Assembly (NCBI GenBank): GCA_000337115.1
Contig: AOIR01000048.1
Coordinates: 1 to 50,854 of the forward strand
DNA length: 50,854 nucleotides
Source of the DNA: Natrinema thermotolerans DSM 11552
GTDB taxonomy: Archaea; Halobacteriota; Halobacteria; Halobacteriales; Natrialbaceae
Reading direction: 5' to 3'
The notes beneath the pieces were generated by a model. It was not told the DNA's origin. It worked only from the letters and a program-made list of their open reading frames with translations, and searched no databases. A program made the position numbers and the translations under genes. Positions within the stretch are counted from its first letter, which is position 1. Every line of letters starts with the position of its first letter. This document shows, in pieces, positions 43,616 to 50,854 of the stretch.

Positions 43616-45268
43616 TCAGTTCTCGTCCGGCGCGGCGTCTTCCGGAACCTGTCCCTCGACGAGGGACTGGTCGGCGTACTCCTCGCGGATGTCCTTCTTC
43701 GAGAACTTGCCCGTCGCCGTCTTGGGCACCTCCTTGATGAACTCGATCTCGTCCGGGAGCCACCACTTGGGATACTCGTCGGCGAGCATCTCGTTGACCT
43801 CGTCGACGAGCGCGTCCCGATCGGCTCCCTCGGCGGGGACGACGAACGCGACCGGTCGTTCCTGCCAGCGCTCGTGGGGGACGCCGACGACGGCCGCCTC
43901 GGCGACGCCGTCGTGAGCCATGATCGCGTTCTCGAGTTCGACCGAAGAGATCCACTCGCCGCCCGATTTGATCACGTCCTTCTCGCGGTCGACGATCTTG
44001 ATGTAGCCGTCCTCGTCGACGGTGACGACGTCACCCGTCTTGAGCCAGCCGTCCTCGAAGTCCGCCTCGTTGGCCTCGGGGCGCTCGAAGTACTCCGTCG
44101 TCACCCACGGCCCGCGGATCCACAGTTCGCCGAACTCCTGTCCGTTCCACTCGATCTCCTCGCCGTCGTCGTCGATGACCGTGAACTCGAGGCCGGGAAC
44201 GACCAGCCCTTGCTTACCGCGCTTTTCGACCCGCGTGTCGTAGTCCGCGTTCTGCAGGTCGGATTTGAGATGAGAGACCGCACCGATCGGCGCCATCTCG
44301 GTCATCCCCCAGGCGTGAAGCACCTCGACGCCTTGCGTGTCGAACCACTCGATCATCGACTTCGGCGCGGCCGAGCCGCCGACGATGACGGTATCGAGCG
44401 TCGAGAGGTCGACGTCGTTCTCCGTACAGTACTCCATCAGCCCCAGCCAGACGGTCGGGACGCCCGCGCTGATCGTCACGCCCTCGTTTTCGATGAGGGA
44501 CGCGAGGTCTTCGGGCTCGGGAGAGGGGCCGGGGAAGACCTGTTTGGCCCCGCCGGCGGTCGCCGTAAACGGCATTCCCCAGGCGTTGACGTGGAACATC
44601 GGTACCACGGGCATGACGACGTCGTCGTCGGCCATCGGTATCCCCTGTGGCGTCTGGGAGGCCATCGTGTGGCTCCAGAGCATCTGCTGGGTGTATTCGA
44701 CGCCTTTCGGATTGCCAGTCGTCCCCGAGGTGTAACACATCCCCGCGGGCTGTTCCTCGTCGACGTCGGGCCAGTCGTAGTCGGTCTCGTGGCCGTCGAT
44801 GAACGACTCGTACGGTGTTGCCTCGAGGTCGTCGGCCGTCTGGCTCCCCATGACGACGAAGTCGATACCGTCGAACTCGTCGTCGGCGTCGGCGACGGCA
44901 CCCGCGAGTTTCGGCGCGAGCGACTGGTCGACGAAGATCAGTTCGTCGTCGGCATTGTCGACGATGTACTGGATGTGTGCGTCGGGGAGCAGCGGGTTGA
45001 TCGTATGGAGCTGTGCCCCGATCGATGGCACGGCGAAATACGTCTCGAAGTGGCGCGAGTGGTTCCAACAGAAGGTTCCGACCCGATCACCTTCCTCGAT
45101 TCCGTACTCGTCGAGCGCGTTCGCGAGTTGGCTCGTTCGCTGCTCGTACTCGCCGTACGTGTATCGTTGCATTCCATCGTGATTCCGGGAGACGATCTCC
45201 GTCTCGGAATACAGCTTGCTTGCCCGCCACAAGAACGGCCGAAGCGTTTGATCAGTACCTGCTGGCAT
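43616..45268 (-). CDS. Long-chain fatty-acid-CoA ligase-like enzyme
   Basis: A 550-residue AMP-binding synthetase. The P-loop is CYTSGTTGNPKGVEYT (about 180-195), and the A-motifs WGMTEMAPIG, GELWIRGPWVTTEYF, WLKTGDVVTVDEDGYIKIVDREKD and ISSVELENAI are all present, including the C-terminal swing Lys in TATGKFSKKDI. It activates fatty acids or related acids as acyl-AMP and forms acyl-CoA. Two AT-rich elements lie upstream on the minus strand (ATACAGTATT near 45287-45297, CTATATAAGA near 45273-45282); the former has the better spacing for leaderless start at 45268. Chain length is not readable. Confidence 0.94.
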   Translation of the reverse strand: MPAGTDQTLRPFLWRASKLYSETEIVSRNHDGMQRYTYGEYEQRTSQLANALDEYGIEEGDRVGTFCWNHSRHFETYFAVPSIGAQLHTINPLLPDAHIQYIVDNADDELIFVDQSLAPKLAGAVADADDEFDGIDFVVMGSQTADDLEATPYESFIDGHETDYDWPDVDEEQPAGMCYTSGTTGNPKGVEYTQQMLWSHTMASQTPQGIPMADDDVVMPVVPMFHVNAWGMPFTATAGGAKQVFPGPSPEPEDLASLIENEGVTISAGVPTVWLGLMEYCTENDVDLSTLDTVIVGGSAAPKSMIEWFDTQGVEVLHAWGMTEMAPIGAVSHLKSDLQNADYDTRVEKRGKQGLVVPGLEFTVIDDDGEEIEWNGQEFGELWIRGPWVTTEYFERPEANEADFEDGWLKTGDVVTVDEDGYIKIVDREKDVIKSGGEWISSVELENAIMAHDGVAEAAVVGVPHERWQERPVAFVVPAEGADRDALVDEVNEMLADEYPKWWLPDEIEFIKEVPKTATGKFSKKDIREEYADQSLVEGQVPEDAAPDEN

Positions 45269-45597
45269 GTCGTCTTATATAGAGGGAGAAATACTGTATT
45301 ATTCTTTCCATACATATGATGGAGTCCGGACACCGATTTCGACCCAACATATCGAAGGTGTCGTCTGCCAGTCCGTCGACCACAGAGCGACGGATACCTT
45401 GCCCCCGTAGCAGCTGGCGTTCCGGGGCGTAAGCCGCCTCGGCCGAGACGGGAGCGGTACGACGAGTCCCCGGGAACCGATAGTCGCCACCGAAACGGTT
45501 CACACGCCGATCGCAGCCACCGTACGGCCGGTTCATCGACTGCCAGTGACGAGCAGAGAACGGGCTGCGATCGTCTGCAGTCCGTTCTGCGACGGGC
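45269..45597. other. Intergenic region with promoter and degenerate hairpin-element half
   Basis: No gene is supported in these 329 bases. The promoter of the acyl-CoA ligase is near 45273-45297. Positions 45480-45515 (starts ATAGTCGCC, then GAAACGGTTCACACGCCGATCGCA) match the left half of the element at 21440-21523; the right half is not intact, although a TGCGATCG at about 45566 could be what is left of it. Nothing else stands out. Confidence 0.45.
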
Positions 45598-46245
45598 TCA
45601 ACTCGAGCCGACGGCCTCGAGCGCGCCCGGAATCGGGTTCTCGCCCGAAAGGATCTCGAACGTCTCGCCGACGACGGGCTCGCAGTCGATCGCGGCCACG
45701 AGCGTCGCGGCCACGTCCTCGCGCGGGATGTCACCCTCGCCCAGCTCGAGCCCCTCGGCGGCCCGGATCTCGCCGGTGCCGGGTTCGTCCGTCAGTTCAC
45801 CCGGCCGGACGATCGTGTCCGCGAGCCCGCTGTGTCGGAGGTACTCGTCGGCTTCGGCCTTCGCGATCAGGTAGTCCCGCAGCGGCTCCGGCCCCGCATC
45901 CGGGTTGTCGGCCCCCATCGAACTGAGCATGACGAACCGGTCGATGCCCGCCTCGCCCGCGGCGTCGATCAGGTTGATCGCGCCGTCGCGGTCGACGCCG
46001 TAGACGTCCTCGCCGCCGGAGCCAGCCGCGAACACGACGGCGTCACAGCCCTCGAGCGCGCGCTCGAGCGTGGACGGCTCGGTCAGGTCCGCAACGACCG
46101 GCTCTCCGCCCAGTCGTTCCAGTTCCTCCCGCTGGGACTCGTCGCGGATCATCGCTCGCGGGGTGTAGTCGCCCTCGGCTAGCAGCGCCGTTACGTGCTG
46201 ACCGACCCCGCCGTGGGAGCCGGCGACGAGTATCGACTGATGCAT
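45598..46245 (-). CDS. NAD(P)-binding NmrA/SDR-like protein
   Basis: A 215-residue atypical SDR from ATG at 46245 (MHQSILVAGSHGGVGQHV). The dinucleotide loop is GSHGGVGQ, followed by MIRDESQREEL (typical Arg-containing NADP discrimination end), ADLTEPSTLERAL, VVFAAGSGG, and FVMLSSMGADNPD. It lacks a clear YxxxK pair, though YLIAKAEADEYL may hold Tyr and Lys (as in the NAD(P)-dependent epimerase or NmrA type). Role: redox sensing, epimerase or reductase. The extension to ATG at 46272 adds eight unlike residues and is not used. Confidence 0.85.
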   Translation of the reverse strand: MHQSILVAGSHGGVGQHVTALLAEGDYTPRAMIRDESQREELERLGGEPVVADLTEPSTLERALEGCDAVVFAAGSGGEDVYGVDRDGAINLIDAAGEAGIDRFVMLSSMGADNPDAGPEPLRDYLIAKAEADEYLRHSGLADTIVRPGELTDEPGTGEIRAAEGLELGEGDIPREDVAATLVAAIDCEPVVGETFEILSGENPIPGALEAVGSS

Positions 46246-46396
46246 GGGTCCGGATTCGCCGCTCGCACGCATACGGGTTTCGGCGGGAGTTGCCGGCCCC
46301 CCGATCGGTCGGGCCGACCCGCTCGGAGCGCCGGGCGGAAGAGCGCGCCGCGACCGCGGTGTTTTTCCGGGATGATAACCAAACTAACTCGAGTAG

Positions 46397-47455
46397 ATGA
46401 CCACGGGCCAGCCCGAACCCAAACCAGACGCCGACCTCGAGGACGACCTCGAGTGGTGTTACGATGCGGTTCACGGCGTTTCGCGGACTTTTTCGATCAC
46501 GATCGATCGGCTCGAAGAGCCGATGGCGAGACACATCTGTCTCGGCTATCTCCTCTGTCGGATCGCGGACACCATCGAGGACGCCGGCCACATCCCGCCG
46601 GCGCGACAGACCGAACTGCTCACGCGGTACGACCGGCTGCTCGATCCCGATGCGACGGAGTCGGTCGACGCGTTCATGGACGACATCGAGCCCTGGATTC
46701 CCGACGACCGCAACGACGACTGGGAGGTCGTCGCCCGGACCCCCCGCGTCCTGCGGACGTTCGAGTCCCTCGACGAAGAGCCCCGCGAGATCATGCGCGA
46801 CCCCGTCCGAGAACTCGTCGACGGGATGGCGATGTTCACCGACCGGTACGCCGACGAGGGCGGCCTGCGCTTACAGACCATCGAGGAACTCGAGGAGTAC
46901 TGCTGGTACGCCGCCGGCACCGTCGGTACCCTGATCACCGGGCTGGTCGCCCGCGGCACCTCACAGGACCGGGCCGACGAGATGCGGGAGAACGCCCGCT
47001 CGTTTGCCCTCCTCCTGCAGCTGGTCAACATCGCGAAAGACGTCGACGACGACTACCGCGAGGAGAACAACGTCTACCTCCCCGCCGAATGGCTCGCCGC
47101 GGAAGATGTCGACGTCGAGGCAGTCACCGACGAGGCCCACCACGGTGGCGTCACGAACGTCATCAAGCGGGTGACAGGCCGCGCCGAGAGCTACCTCGAC
47201 GACGCCCAGCGATACCTCGAGGTCGTCCCCGAACACAACGGCAACCGCCTCTCGGCGTGGGCGATCCCCTATCTGCTGGCGGTCGGCACGCTCCGCGAAC
47301 TGCGCGAACGGCCCGAGGACGTGGTCCGCGAGGGCGATGTGAAAGTCTCCCGGGCGGAGGTCTTCGCCCTCCTCCAGCAGTTCGAGGACGGCGTCTCCCG
47401 CTCGCGACTGGCCGAACTGCGCGAGCAGATGGCCAACCAGCCGCTCCATCAGTGA
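46397..47455 (+). CDS. Squalene/phytoene synthase family enzyme
   Basis: A 352-residue all-helical head-to-head prenyl synthase. The first aspartate-rich motif is D58TIED62 (CRIADTIEDAG) and the second is N211IAKDVDDD219; also the substrate helix SRTFSITID near 29. These bind Mg2+ and two prenyl diphosphates to make squalene or phytoene. The pattern YCWYAAGTVGTLITGL near 168-183 is closer to squalene synthase than to bacterial phytoene synthase, so squalene (for membrane menaquinone/carotenoid backgrounds of haloarchaea) is favoured, with phytoene as the alternative. TATA-like GATAACC about 25 bp before the ATG suggests a leaderless message. Confidence 0.9.
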   Translation: MTTGQPEPKPDADLEDDLEWCYDAVHGVSRTFSITIDRLEEPMARHICLGYLLCRIADTIEDAGHIPPARQTELLTRYDRLLDPDATESVDAFMDDIEPWIPDDRNDDWEVVARTPRVLRTFESLDEEPREIMRDPVRELVDGMAMFTDRYADEGGLRLQTIEELEEYCWYAAGTVGTLITGLVARGTSQDRADEMRENARSFALLLQLVNIAKDVDDDYREENNVYLPAEWLAAEDVDVEAVTDEAHHGGVTNVIKRVTGRAESYLDDAQRYLEVVPEHNGNRLSAWAIPYLLAVGTLRELRERPEDVVREGDVKVSRAEVFALLQQFEDGVSRSRLAELREQMANQPLHQ

Positions 47456-47586
47456 ACGGCCACCACTGCGCCTGACACACCCGACGAGGGCCGTTCTCGA
47501 GCCGTCGAACCGAACCGGCAGCGCCGTTGCCCGGCCCGCGGCGGAGACACAAGACGTATGCGAGCGTCCTGACGAGTTCTACCCCG

Positions 47587-49065
47587 ATGGTCCGTCCCGC
47601 CCTCGAGCGCCGCGTCGGCATCGACGAGCGCGCGCTGGCGGTGTTTCGCATCGCGCTCGGCGGCCTCCTCCTGTTCGACGTCTCTCACCGGGTGCGGTTT
47701 CTCAGCGCCTTCTACACCGACGACGGCGTGTTGCCGCGGGCGCTCCTCCGCGAACAGTACGCGCTCGGACGCTACTCGATCCACGCGCTGTCGGGCGAGC
47801 CGTGGGTCCAAGTCGTTCTGTTCGGCTGTTCGGCGCTCCTCGCGGTCGCACTGCTGGTGGGCTACCGGACGAGAACCGCGACGGCCCTCGCTGCACTCTT
47901 GCTCTTCTCGCTGCACTTTCGCAACCCGTTCGTCCTGAACGGGGCCGACAGGCTCCTGCGCGAACTGCTGGTACTTGCCGTCTTCCTCCCGCTCGGCAAC
48001 CGCTGGTCGATCGACGCTCGAGAGAGGGCGGGACGGAACGACACCGCGGCGCGAGCAGGCAACGACGCGCTGATCGCGACGCCGGCGACCGCGGCGGTCC
48101 TCGTTCACGTCGTCACCCTGTTCGTCGGCAACGCCGTCCTCAAGACCGAGGGCAGCACCTGGTATAGCGGCGACGCCCTCGGCTACGCGCTCCGGCAGGA
48201 CCAACTGACGCTCCCGCTCGCCGACGCCGTCGCGACCTACCCGTTCGCGCTCACGGCCGGCACCTACGCCTGGGCGGGACTCGTGACCGGCGCACCCCTG
48301 TTGCTCCTGCTTACCGGCCGTCTCCGAACTGCCTACGCCGCGGCGTTTCTGACCGCAGTCTCCGGAATGGCGTTCTCGATGGCCGTCGGCCTCTTCCCGG
48401 CAGTCCTGTTCACCGCGGTCCTCCTCTTTCTCCCACCGGGCGTCTGGGACGCTCTGGAGCGCGTCGCCGCCGGCGCGGTCGATCGGGTCGCCCCGCTCGA
48501 GCGCGCTCTGACGGCCTGCCGGCTCAGGATCGATCGCGTGACACCGCCGCGGTCCGTCGGCTCGCCGCTGCCGTCGACGGTCCGGAACCGAATCGGTCGG
48601 TATCGATCGGTCGCACTCGTCGGCGTTCTGGCCGTCGTCCTCCTGTGGAGCGGACTGCTGCTCGGCGCGACGGCAGGCCTCGAGCCGGCCGACTCGCGGG
48701 TGCCCGACGACTATCGGTGGACGATGTTCGCACCCGATCCGAGTACGACCGACGGCGGGTTTACGGCGGTCGGCCACGTCGACGGCGGGCCCGATATCGA
48801 CGTTCTTCGCGGTGCCGCCGTTCGGGCCGACCACCCGCCCGCGGCCGACACGGGCCCCGACTTCCGCTGGCGGAAGTATCTCTATTCGCTGCTCGAGAGC
48901 GACGCCCGCGCCGATCGGTTCGCGGGCTACATGTGCGAGCGGGCGACCGCGGCGAGCGGGAGCCCCGTCGAGAACGTCACCGTGACGTACACTGAACGGC
49001 GGATCGCGCTCGAGGGCGAGGCCCCGCCGCCGGAGACGACGACGGTCGTCGAACGGTCGTGCTGA
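47587..49065 (+). CDS. HTTM-domain membrane protein
   Basis: A 492-residue protein from ATG at 47587 with the HTTM (horizontally transferred transmembrane) layout: LAVFRIALGGLLLFDVSHRV then SGEPWVQVVLFGCSALLAVALLVGYRTR, and FLPLGNRWSID. The first 420 residues contain about eight membrane helices; the C-terminal ~100 residues are soluble and extracytoplasmic, with Asn-x-Ser/Thr sequons (ENVTVTY). HTTM proteins are related to vitamin-K-dependent carboxylases in their membrane part but often lack the catalytic residues; function unknown. A start 20 codons earlier would add an Arg-rich shadow segment. Confidence 0.85.
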   Translation: MVRPALERRVGIDERALAVFRIALGGLLLFDVSHRVRFLSAFYTDDGVLPRALLREQYALGRYSIHALSGEPWVQVVLFGCSALLAVALLVGYRTRTATALAALLLFSLHFRNPFVLNGADRLLRELLVLAVFLPLGNRWSIDARERAGRNDTAARAGNDALIATPATAAVLVHVVTLFVGNAVLKTEGSTWYSGDALGYALRQDQLTLPLADAVATYPFALTAGTYAWAGLVTGAPLLLLLTGRLRTAYAAAFLTAVSGMAFSMAVGLFPAVLFTAVLLFLPPGVWDALERVAAGAVDRVAPLERALTACRLRIDRVTPPRSVGSPLPSTVRNRIGRYRSVALVGVLAVVLLWSGLLLGATAGLEPADSRVPDDYRWTMFAPDPSTTDGGFTAVGHVDGGPDIDVLRGAAVRADHPPAADTGPDFRWRKYLYSLLESDARADRFAGYMCERATAASGSPVENVTVTYTERRIALEGEAPPPETTTVVERSC

Positions 49066-49107
49066 GAGCGGGGACGAACTGCGACAGGGAGTCGGGAGAT
49101 TACGCCG

Positions 49108-50460
49108 TCAGCCGTCCGCGGCCGCGAGCGTTCGGCCGAGCAGCGCCAGCGGATAGCCGAAAATCCCCACGACTGCGACCCACGGCAGGAAGACGAGCAT
49201 GCCGACGAGGACGGTCCAGACGCCGATCGGACTCGCCGGGTAGACGAGCGCGCCGACGGCGCTCGGAACGAGCGCGGCAGCCCCGAGTAGCGCGACCGGA
49301 CGCCGGTCGCGCTCGAACGCGTGGCCGATCGGCAGGAAGAGTGCGGTAGCAACCCCGAACAGGGGCGGTAGCGCGTACACGACCCCGCCGGCGAGCGCTC
49401 GCGTGTAAGCGGCGGCGACGAGCGTCGCGAAGACCGCGAGGACGAACAGCCCGCGCGTCTCGAGTCGGGGACCGATCCGTGCGGCGGCCAGCCCGAGCAA
49501 CGCGTATCCGACTCCCAGCGACGACAGCACGACGGCGGCCGGCGGAAACACCCGGTCGGTCGCTACCGCACCGTAGGCGAGGAAGCCGATCGCACCGCCG
49601 ATGCCGACGGCGACCAGCAACCGCTCGAGCGTCGCCGCATCGACCGTCGGCCGCTCGAGGCCGAGGCGGCTGGTCACCCGCTCGACCACGGTGGATCCGC
49701 GGCTGGAACGGCCGATCACGATACCGAGGAGACCGATCAGCGCGCCGGGGACGGCCCCGATAGCTAACCCGCAAGCGAGCGCCAGCGGCCCGGTCACGCG
49801 GGCGATCGTCGCGTAGCCGCTCGCGGTACCGAGGAGGCCGCCCTCGCCGTAGGTGACGTACGTCTGGTCGTCGAAGCCGCGGTCCCGTGCCCCGTCGTTC
49901 TCGTTCGTCCAGGTCGCCTCGTTACCGTCGACGTCGGCGGCGGGGAGACGGTTCGTGATCACCGTTCCGTCGGGCGTATGGATCGTCAGCCGCTCGGCCG
50001 CCAACTCGTAGCGCGTGGACGACGTCCCGGTCGCGAAGTAGTCGATAATCCAACTGTCGCCGACGCCGCGACGAGCGACGTCGTCGACGGTGTAGTTCAC
50101 CACGACGGTGTCGTCCTCGACCGTCGCCTCGACGGCCCGAACGTCGCTATCTGCGGCGTGAGAGTGTGCCCAGGCGTCGTCGACCGCGGCCTCGAGCGCG
50201 CTCTCGTTGGACCGATAGCGTTCGGCGGCCGAGTCGGTGACGGGGATCCGGGCGTGCCATAGCGAATCACCGGTCTCGTCGACGTAGACGTCGAGGGTTC
50301 CGTGATCGGTCGCGCCCGCGACTTCGGCGTCGTTGGCGACGCTGGGACCGCAGACGCCACAGAGCTGTGTCGGAGGCGGTGCGGCCGCCACCGCGACGAC
50401 GGCGATCAGTCCGACGAGACACCAACAGAGGAGGAGCGGGAGAACGCGGGCGGTTCGCAT
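49108..50460 (-). CDS. Membrane protein with N-terminal signal and sensor-like domain, unknown
   Basis: A 450-residue protein. A signal peptide or first helix (LLCWCLVGLIAVVAVAAAPP) is followed by an extracytoplasmic region of about 200 residues with a CGVCG pair near 34-38, beta-rich sequence and the sequon VVNYTVDD; the C-terminal half has about eight membrane helices (for example LACGLAIGAVPGALIGLLGIVIG and AVGIGGAIGFLAYGAVATDRV). No known domain is recognised. The layout, extracellular domain plus multi-helix anchor, recalls haloarchaeal envelope or sensing proteins. It sits between the HTTM and hydroxyacyl-CoA dehydrogenase genes on its own strand. Confidence 0.7.
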   Translation of the reverse strand: MRTARVLPLLLCWCLVGLIAVVAVAAAPPPTQLCGVCGPSVANDAEVAGATDHGTLDVYVDETGDSLWHARIPVTDSAAERYRSNESALEAAVDDAWAHSHAADSDVRAVEATVEDDTVVVNYTVDDVARRGVGDSWIIDYFATGTSSTRYELAAERLTIHTPDGTVITNRLPAADVDGNEATWTNENDGARDRGFDDQTYVTYGEGGLLGTASGYATIARVTGPLALACGLAIGAVPGALIGLLGIVIGRSSRGSTVVERVTSRLGLERPTVDAATLERLLVAVGIGGAIGFLAYGAVATDRVFPPAAVVLSSLGVGYALLGLAAARIGPRLETRGLFVLAVFATLVAAAYTRALAGGVVYALPPLFGVATALFLPIGHAFERDRRPVALLGAAALVPSAVGALVYPASPIGVWTVLVGMLVFLPWVAVVGIFGYPLALLGRTLAAADG

Positions 50461-50522
50461 CGTCTTCGCAGACGCATGTCGGCACCAAATAAATTATGCC
50501 AAGCTGAAACGAGCGGGCGCGG

Positions 50523-50854
50523 CTATTCGTATTCGTAGAACCCCTGCCCCGTCTTCTTACCGAGGTCGCCGGCCTCGACCTTCCGCTTGAGGAGGTAAGC
50601 TGGCTTGTATCGGTCGCCTAGCTCCTCGTGGAGCGTCTCGGAGGCGTGGAGACAGACGTCGAGCCCGATGTGATCGGCCAGCGTCAGCGGCCCCATCGGC
50701 ACGTTGGTCCCGAGTTCCATTCCCGTGTCGATGTCGTCTTTGGAGGCGACGCCCTCGTCGTAGGCGCGGATCCCCTCGTTGATCCAGGGCATCAGGATCC
50801 GGTTGGTGACGAAGCCGGGCTTGTCGTCGGCCTCCCAGGTCGTCTTCCCGAGGT
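50523..50854 (-). CDS. 3-Hydroxyacyl-CoA dehydrogenase, C-terminal part cut by window edge
   Basis: The gene runs off the right edge; about 109 codons are present. The frame is open to the edge and includes KPGFVTNRILMPWINE, the conserved entry into the C-terminal helical domain, then MGPLTLADHIGLDVCLH with the family PxG-x-x-x-x-DxxGLD pattern, and ends GKKTGQGFYEYE, the characteristic end (G-K-K-[ST]-G-x-G-FY). The enzyme oxidises 3-hydroxyacyl-CoA with NAD+ in beta-oxidation. The internal ATG at 50792 is not the true start, because family homology continues upstream of it. Confidence 0.92.
   Translation of the reverse strand, partial: LGKTTWEADDKPGFVTNRILMPWINEGIRAYDEGVASKDDIDTGMELGTNVPMGPLTLADHIGLDVCLHASETLHEELGDRYKPAYLLKRKVEAGDLGKKTGQGFYEYE

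Noticed and set aside
50523..50792. Short complete gene starting at ATG 50792
   Set aside because: Homology to 3-hydroxyacyl-CoA dehydrogenase continues in frame beyond that ATG to the window edge, so the ATG is an internal Met.

Overview
The window comes from an extremely halophilic archaeon (class Halobacteria). The evidence is very high GC, strongly acidic proteins, a bacterial-type LeuRS, Tat signals on exported proteins, a PGF-CTERM anchor, a HalOD1 domain, a CtaA-CtaB fusion, a ThiN-type thiamine regulator and mostly leaderless TATA-driven genes. The very frequent hexamer CTCGAG would fit a Natrialbales-type genome (Natrinema or Haloterrigena relatives), but that placement is inference.

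Layout. 1-2340 is accessory DNA: the end of a structural-looking protein, then a minus-strand chain of five very small genes whose starts and stops overlap (ribbon-helix-helix, SWIM zinc finger, zinc ribbon, two unknowns), then the C-terminal stump of a Fic protein. 2341-6249 is a very large Eco57I/type IIG-like methylase with a nuclease-like N-terminus. 6405-12694 holds an SDR, a GPP-repeat secreted protein, an eight-bladed PQQ-type propeller, leuS and a HalOD1 protein. 12994-19618 holds a DUF420 protein, thiR, a methyltransferase, an arylsulfotransferase-like protein, a thioesterase and a thi4 operon whose second gene resembles an archaemetzincin without its catalytic motif. 19796-28772 holds a MATE exporter, a YgaP-like membrane protein, topA with an upstream mini-ORF, two thioredoxin-fold proteins around a methyltransferase, a LysE-type exporter and an HD hydrolase. 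28995-33872 holds a B12-binding mutase subunit with its MeaB chaperone, a hydrolase, a DUF502 protein and a DUF35-thiolase pair. 34011-37593 holds an M42 peptidase, a small HTH protein and a DASS anion transporter. 37916-42228 holds the heme O synthase fusion, a C2H2-finger membrane protein, a DUF3267 protease-like protein, a PadR-type HTH protein and a VapBC pair. 42309-50854 holds an acyl-CoA dehydrogenase, an acyl-CoA ligase, an NAD-binding protein, a squalene/phytoene synthase, an HTTM protein, an unknown membrane protein and a 3-hydroxyacyl-CoA dehydrogenase cut by the right edge.

How genes work together. ThiR probably controls thi4 about 5 kb away. The B12 subunit and MeaB serve methylmalonyl-CoA mutase, a propionate route that meets the acyl-CoA dehydrogenase, ligase, thiolase and hydroxyacyl-CoA dehydrogenase. 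CtaA-CtaB and DUF420 point to cytochrome oxidase maturation.

Most unusual signals: a dispersed roughly 80-bp hairpin element (21440-21523, 27103-27179, a degenerate half copy near 45480) whose two intact copies differ in their arms only by paired, compensating changes; a leaderless 22-codon ORF overlapping the topA start; the overlapping micro-gene chain at the left edge; the thi4-linked zinc protein; and two 17-bp palindromes that look like operators.
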